Shown here: one piece after another, positions 60,467 through 64,000 of the stretch
Numbering within the stretch: position 1 is the stretch's first letter
How the letters are laid out: each line of letters opens with the position of its first letter
From: an uncultured Faecalibacterium sp.
GTDB lineage: Bacteria; Bacillota; Clostridia; Oscillospirales; Ruminococcaceae
DNA length: 64,000 bases
Assembly (NCBI GenBank): GCA_934561485.1
Contig: CAKTGS010000001.1
Coordinates: 16,386-80,385 of the forward strand
Direction: 5' to 3'
The notes under the pieces: model-generated
Databases searched by the model: none
What the model saw: only the letters and a program-made list of their open reading frames with translations
What the model was told of the DNA's origin: nothing
Program-made: the position numbers and the translations under genes

Positions 60467-60494
60467 ATAACGGAACAAGAGGAAAAGTGTTACA
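60467..60494 (-). promoter_or_regulatory. ECF-type promoter of anti-sigma/sigma cassette 2
   Basis: On the minus strand TGTAAC (60489-60494) and CGTTAT (60467-60472) are 16 bases apart. TGTAAC with CGT is a classic ECF promoter pattern, suggesting autoregulation. Confidence 0.8.
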
Positions 60495-60516
60495 AGAAAA
60501 TAAGAAAAATCGTTCC

Positions 60517-61818
60517 TCAATTTTCCTTCCAGAACAATCCGCCGGACGTCTGGAACAGCAGCCAGGGGTTCACGCTCTTGCTGCCCAGTTTGAAGTCCAT
60601 GGTCAGCTCTTCGCCCAAAGCACCCACGGCCTGGCCTTTTTCCACCGTCTGTCCCACCGACACCGAAATAGCCTGCAGCCCGTACAGGTAGCTGCGCATT
60701 CCGGCCCCGTGGTCCAGCACCACTGTGTTGCCGGTAAGGGCCAGGTTCTGGGCCAGCACCACCACGCCGTCCGCCGGGGCGCGGCAGACGTCCCCCGGAA
60801 TGGTGTACAGCAGGGTGGAGTTGGAGCGGCTGCCCTGCTGGCCGTTTACCACCTTGACCTGGCCGTAATCCACCAGGGTCATATAGCTTTCTGCCGGGCA
60901 GGCAAAGCCGCCGGACCACATCTTTTCCCGGGCAGCCGCCTCGTACAGGCCCCAGATGGCATTCCGGAACTCGGCATTGGCGGCCTCGGTGCTCTCCGGC
61001 TCCGGGTCGGTGTCGATGGTGCCAAAGTCCTTGGGCAGCACAATGAGGGTGTGGGTTGTGGTCTCGCCGTTCACGGTCACCGCCACCTCGTGCCCGCCGG
61101 AATAGGCATTGTATGCGGCGGGAATGTACGCGCGCCAGCCCTCGGCCGCGCGCACGCACTGGATGTTCCCCAGGTCGGTTTCAATGGTGGGGGCCGCGCT
61201 GCCGGTCATGCCGGAAATGCGCACGCCTACCACGCCGCCCTGCTCCACCCGCTCGGCGGAAAAGGCAATGTCGGCGCTGGCCTGCAGGGTAAAGCGGAAG
61301 GAGTACCGGTACCAGCCTGTGGGCTTTGCCGGGCGCTCCAGACCCAGATTTCTGCGTACATCGCCGGTGCTGCCGCCCTCAAACTGGGTGGCCATGCCGC
61401 CGGCGGGGACCCGCCAGACGGTCAGTTCAGCCTTGTACTCCCCATTGTCCGGGAACAAAAAGTTTTGATAATCGCTCACACTGCCTGCAAATGCAATGCT
61501 GCCATAGGCGTTCTGGATGGTCAGGGTGGTGTAGCCGGCCCAGTCCGGCAGCGTAAGGGCCGGGTGGGCATCGTACAGGGTGCCCAGCTTCTGCACCGTG
61601 AGGGTGGCCGGGGTGTTGAACACCTTATCCAGCATTCCGCCCAGCAGCGGCACCTGCCAGCAGCTGCCGTTGGCTTCCAGCTCCACCCCGCCAAACTGTG
61701 CGGTGCTGTCCGGGCAGCCGCCCTCGGTGGTAAAGGCGTAGCTCACCCCCATCACCGCCGCCAACAGCAGGGCCACACCCGCCGCAACGCCCACGATCCA
61801 CAGCAAAAATCGCTTCAT
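60517..61818 (-). CDS. Degenerate M23/LytM-domain membrane protein
   Basis: The 433-residue protein has an N-terminal membrane anchor or signal (FLLWIVGVAAGVALLLAAVM), a long extracytoplasmic region, and a C-terminal M23-like fold. In this fold PADGVVVLAQNLALTGNTVV, LDHGAGMRSYLYGLQAI and VGQTVEKGQAVGALG match LytM proteins. The zinc ligands are missing: the HxxxD position reads RSNSTLLYT, YxHL reads YLYGLQ and LHFE reads MDFKLG. It is therefore probably not a peptidase but a binding or activating protein at the wall, as known for other degenerate LytM factors. It has an AAGGAG site and lies next to the ECF cassettes. Confidence 0.83.
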   Translation of the reverse strand: MKRFLLWIVGVAAGVALLLAAVMGVSYAFTTEGGCPDSTAQFGGVELEANGSCWQVPLLGGMLDKVFNTPATLTVQKLGTLYDAHPALTLPDWAGYTTLTIQNAYGSIAFAGSVSDYQNFLFPDNGEYKAELTVWRVPAGGMATQFEGGSTGDVRRNLGLERPAKPTGWYRYSFRFTLQASADIAFSAERVEQGGVVGVRISGMTGSAAPTIETDLGNIQCVRAAEGWRAYIPAAYNAYSGGHEVAVTVNGETTTHTLIVLPKDFGTIDTDPEPESTEAANAEFRNAIWGLYEAAAREKMWSGGFACPAESYMTLVDYGQVKVVNGQQGSRSNSTLLYTIPGDVCRAPADGVVVLAQNLALTGNTVVLDHGAGMRSYLYGLQAISVSVGQTVEKGQAVGALGEELTMDFKLGSKSVNPWLLFQTSGGLFWKEN

Positions 61819-61839
61819 GTCCTTCTCCTTATGTACAAA

Positions 61840-61886
61840 AAGGGCGCACCGGGGCAGTCCATTTCAGACTGCCGGTGCGCCCTTTG
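61840..61886 (-). terminator. Terminator of the small membrane protein gene
   Basis: GGGCGCACCGG... and ...CCGGTGCGCCC form a long stem. On the minus strand it is followed by TTTTTG, between the 61901 gene and the M23-like gene. Confidence 0.8.
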
Positions 61887-61900
61887 CATTCCTGTTTCCG

Positions 61901-62107
61901 TTATTCCGCAGCGTCCTCGGCAGGTGCAGCTTCTTCCGCAGCAGGAGCTTCCGGCTCAACCGTTGCAGCGTCATCTTCGCCAAACAGCAGACGCTCATAC
62001 TCGTCCAGCTCCTTTTCACGGCGGCGCAGATAGACCGCCACAGCAGCCAAAGCACCGGCCACAGCGGCCAGGGCAGCGATCACAGCGATCAGGCAAGATT
62101 TTTTCAT
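61901..62107 (-). CDS. Small single-pass membrane protein
   Basis: The 68-residue protein has an N-terminal membrane helix (residues 4-26, Ala-rich), a short basic segment (LRRREKELDEY) and an acidic Glu/Ala-rich tail of 25 residues. AAAGGAG lies 12 bases upstream of the ATG at 62107. A terminator follows. The layout resembles YtxH-like stress proteins only in general shape. Function is unknown. Confidence 0.75.
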   Translation of the reverse strand: MKKSCLIAVIAALAAVAGALAAVAVYLRRREKELDEYERLLFGEDDAATVEPEAPAAEEAAPAEDAAE

Positions 62108-62354
62108 AGGTTCAGTACACTCCTTTTTTCGGTTGAAACAACGTTTCAGCTTTTTTTCCAGGGGAGGGTCCGCAGAGCGACTCCGGGCAGCGGATGCGCA
62201 GCTGCACATCCGCTATCTTGTGGCTATTATACCCGTTCCTGCCAAAAATTACAACCGTTGCACCCGAACTTTTTCGCATCCCATCACCGGGCCAAAAGGC
62301 CCTTTGGGCAAAGTGCCGGTTCCCGGCAGGCTGTTTTGGGCGCTGTGCCCAAAT

Positions 62355-63398
62355 TTACAGCAAACGCGGTTTGTAGGCCGCAAAGGCCCCGGGCAGGGTG
62401 TAGGTGGTACGCAGGGCTTCGCGGCTGGCCCAGACGTACCCCGCCGGGGCAGGCTGCGCAGGCACCTGCAGCTGCACGCCGGACAGCAGCCACTCGATGT
62501 GGCTGAAGATGTGCTTGGCTGCGGGCAGCGCTTCCGGCACGGTGCCGCCGGTGTCCAGCCCCAGTGCAGCCAGCCGTTCCAGCACTTCGGCCTGCAAAAG
62601 GTGTTCGCCTTCCCACAGCAGCGGCTGCCACAGCCCGGCCAGCAGCCCTTTGGCGGGCCGCTGCTGCACCAGAAAGCCCGCCGGGCTTTCCACCAGTGCC
62701 ACCGTCACCGGCAGCACCTTCCGGGGCTTCGGCTTTGCCTTTTGGGGCAGCTGAGCGGCGGTGCCTGCCGCCCGGGCCTGGCACAGGGCCGCCAGCGGGC
62801 ACTGCTCACACAGCGGGGCACCGTTGGGTACGCAGACCAGCGCCCCCAGCTCCATGAGCGCCTGGTTGTAGTCCCCGGCCTTTTCCGGCGGCTGATGCTC
62901 CATCACCCGGACCGTAAAGGCCTTTTTCACCTTCGGATCTGTAATGACACCCGGGTCATTATACAGGCGGGAAAACACCCGCAGCACATTGCCGTCCACC
63001 GCCGGCACCGGAAGCCCGAAGCTGATGGATGCAATGGCCCCGGCGGTGTAGTCCCCGATGCCGGGCAGCGCCCGCAGGGCCTCGTAATCCGCGGGCAGGC
63101 TGCCGCCATACTGTTCGCACACCTGCTTTGCCGCCTTTTGCAGGTTGCGCACCCGGCTGTAGTAGCCAAGGCCCTCCCAGAGCTTGTGCAGCTTTTCTTC
63201 CTCGCAGGCGGCCAGGGCCGGGATGTCCGGCAGCTGGGCCAGAAAGCGCTCGTAATAGGGCAGTGCCGCCGAAACGCGGGTCTGCTGCAGCATCACTTCG
63301 CTGAGCCAGACGTGGTAAGGGGTGGGGTCCTCCCGGAAGGGCAGGATGCGGCGGTTTTTGTAAAACCAGTCCAGCAATGCGGGCGAAATGTTTTCCAC
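62355..63398 (-). CDS. mutY: A/G-specific adenine glycosylase
   Basis: The 347-residue enzyme removes adenine mispaired with 8-oxoguanine. The catalytic residues are Glu34 in LSEVMLQQT and Asp135 in VDGNVLRV, with the helix-hairpin-helix LPGIGDYTAGAI between. A [4Fe-4S] cluster is held by Cys189, Cys197, Cys200 and Cys206. A C-terminal NUDIX-like domain (about 225-347) recognises 8-oxoG. The start is a GTG at 63398 with AAGGAG ten bases upstream. It is a single gene. All key residues are present. Confidence 0.96.
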   Translation of the reverse strand: MENISPALLDWFYKNRRILPFREDPTPYHVWLSEVMLQQTRVSAALPYYERFLAQLPDIPALAACEEEKLHKLWEGLGYYSRVRNLQKAAKQVCEQYGGSLPADYEALRALPGIGDYTAGAIASISFGLPVPAVDGNVLRVFSRLYNDPGVITDPKVKKAFTVRVMEHQPPEKAGDYNQALMELGALVCVPNGAPLCEQCPLAALCQARAAGTAAQLPQKAKPKPRKVLPVTVALVESPAGFLVQQRPAKGLLAGLWQPLLWEGEHLLQAEVLERLAALGLDTGGTVPEALPAAKHIFSHIEWLLSGVQLQVPAQPAPAGYVWASREALRTTYTLPGAFAAYKPRLL

Positions 63399-63610
63399 TT
63401 ATTTTGTGCTCCTTGTTGAAAAGTCAGGCGTTTTTGATTGAAAATGGCCGCCGCGTGCGCTTTGGCCATATTCAGCGGAAGAATTATTTTAAATTTCGCG
63501 TTTGTCGCGGCCTGCGGGCCGCTCCAAACGCATTTTCACGGGAGGGGTCGTGGCGGGCAACGGCATTTGCAGCGCCGCTTTCTGCGAAAGCGCGGCGCTG
63601 CGGGCGGGCG
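63399..63610. other. Intergenic region upstream of mutY
   Basis: No gene is supported. The stretch holds the mutY leader and a CGCCGCTTTC-TGCGAAAGCGCGGCG-like dyad near 63573-63598. I see no RNA gene. Confidence 0.4.
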
Positions 63611-63655
63611 CTCGCTCCCCCGGGGGAGCTGTCGCGCAGCGACTGAGGGGCTTTT
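63611..63655. repeat. Short MITE-like palindromic repeat
   Basis: GCTCCCCCGGGGGAGC and GTCGCGCAGCGACTGAGGGGCTTTT match the right end of the dispersed family (GACTGAGGG). It is probably a truncated copy. Confidence 0.6.
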
Positions 63656-63659
63656 AAAT

Positions 63660-63850
63660 CGGCGGAGCCGGAAAAAACGGTTAAAAGATCTTCACGCCGA
63701 ACAGGCGTGAATCTTCAGTTTTTTCCGGTGTAGCCCTCTGCTTTGGGGTTAAAAGGGGCGAGCAGCCCCTTTTTCGTGACTCCAGCGCGTCGAAATCGCT
63801 GGCACTTTTCTGGTTCTCTTTTGGTGTCAAAAGAGAACATCCCTCGGCAA
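63660..63850. repeat. Cluster of nested hairpins
   Basis: Several perfect or near-perfect dyads follow each other: GCCGGAAAAAAC with GTTTTTTCCGG enclosing AGATCTTCACGCC / GGCGTGAATCT (63666-63731); AAAAGGGGC-GAGCA-GCCCCTTTTT (about 63754-63774); CCAGCG...CGCTGG (63782-63802); and GTTCTCTTTT-GGTGTC-AAAAGAGAAC (63813-63838). No gene reads through it convincingly. Confidence 0.6.
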
Positions 63851-63867
63851 GCAGAAGTTTTCCGTTC

Positions 63868-63905
63868 AACCAAAAAAGCCGCCGCAAAGGCGGCGGCTTT
63901 TTTGA
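63868..63905. terminator. Terminator of asnS
   Basis: AAAAAAGCCGCCGC and GCGGCGGCTTTTTT form a strong stem with a short loop, about 20 bases after the asnS stop on the minus strand. Confidence 0.9.
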
Positions 63906-63924
63906 TTTACAGTATGCGCGCTTA

Positions 63925-64000
63925 TCAGAAACCGTAAGCGGTGCGGGGGAACGGCAGCACGTCACGGATGTTCTGGATGCCCGTGAGGTACATGATCATG
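63925..64000 (-). CDS. asnS: Asparaginyl-tRNA synthetase, C-terminal end (partial)
   Basis: The last 24 codons read on the minus strand end in MYLTGIQNIRDVLPFPR and a short tail AYGF. This is the conserved class IIb C-terminus of AsnRS (motif 3, with the ATP-binding Arg in IRDV.PFPR). The rest lies beyond the right edge. AspRS ends similarly, so AsnRS is the best but not the only reading. Confidence 0.85.
   Translation of the reverse strand, partial: MIMYLTGIQNIRDVLPFPRTAYGF

Noticed and set aside
60208-62109. A 633-codon plus-strand open frame opposite the M23-like gene
   Set aside because: The minus-strand protein has recognisable LytM blocks and an AAGGAG start. The opposite frame has none.

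Overview
The window is GC-rich, gene-dense Gram-positive DNA. An LPXTG sortase-anchored surface protein, Firmicutes-type promoters, strong AGGAGG ribosome sites, membrane-linked Xre regulators and gene families common in gut Clostridia point to the Oscillospiraceae/Ruminococcaceae. A Faecalibacterium-like organism is my best guess. This is inference from gene content, not from a marker search.

Layout. 1-5.3 kb: a 1573-residue LPXTG surface protein. 5.4-6.4 kb: rplM-rpsI. 6.6-11.2 kb: a small membrane protein, a TtcA-like tRNA thiolase, alanine racemase with an AT-rich upstream module, and lepA. 11.3-13.2 kb: a LysR regulator and a TraX-family protein. 13.26-21.02 kb: a prophage remnant in tRNA-Ser(GCT), bounded by 71-bp direct repeats. 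It keeps a Spo0A-C-like protein, a Panacea-domain toxin-antitoxin candidate, integrase, a CI-like repressor, a tail-fibre fragment, endolysin, two holins and hicAB. Replication, head and tail genes are missing. 21.1-25.6 kb: tRNA-Ser(TGA), a LexA-like repressor, a radical-SAM/DUF4130 DNA-metabolism pair, a membrane-anchored Xre protein and a cyclophilin. 25.8-32.7 kb (minus): an FAD dehydrogenase, DUF308, MATE, cytidylate-kinase-like, C39-like and DUF624 genes. 32.9-34.6 kb: plsC and two small genes. 34.8-44.1 kb: a nearly complete aromatic amino-acid operon (pheA, aroB, aroC, aroE-aroK fusion, aroQ, aroF, aroA, tyrA) followed by a WYL regulator. 44.2-50 kb: a double AAA+ ATPase, pullulanase and a 6-phospho-beta-glucosidase behind a possible antiterminator leader. 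50.2-57.9 kb: HtrA, a GNAT-MnmM fusion, RF3, an aldo/keto reductase and a GLUG-repeat lipoprotein. 57.9-60.5 kb: two tandem anti-sigma/ECF-sigma cassettes. 60.5-64 kb: a degenerate M23 protein, a small membrane protein, mutY and the 3' end of asnS.

How the parts work together. The aro/phe/tyr cluster runs from PEP plus erythrose-4-phosphate to prephenate and on to the Phe and Tyr precursors, and is probably one transcript from a promoter before pheA. The two anti-sigma/sigma cassettes carry the same ECF-type promoter with the same 16-nt spacing and the same distance to the start codon, which implies auto-activation and a recent duplication. The prophage scar has toxin-antitoxin candidates at both ends, which could explain its retention. 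A family of palindromic, MITE-like intergenic repeats occurs at least eight times and often serves as gene-end filler.

The best candidates for something new are the Panacea/two-TM pair and the Spo0A-C-like orphan in the prophage scar, the paired ECF cassettes, the AT-rich module fused in frame to alr, and the GNAT-MnmM fusion.
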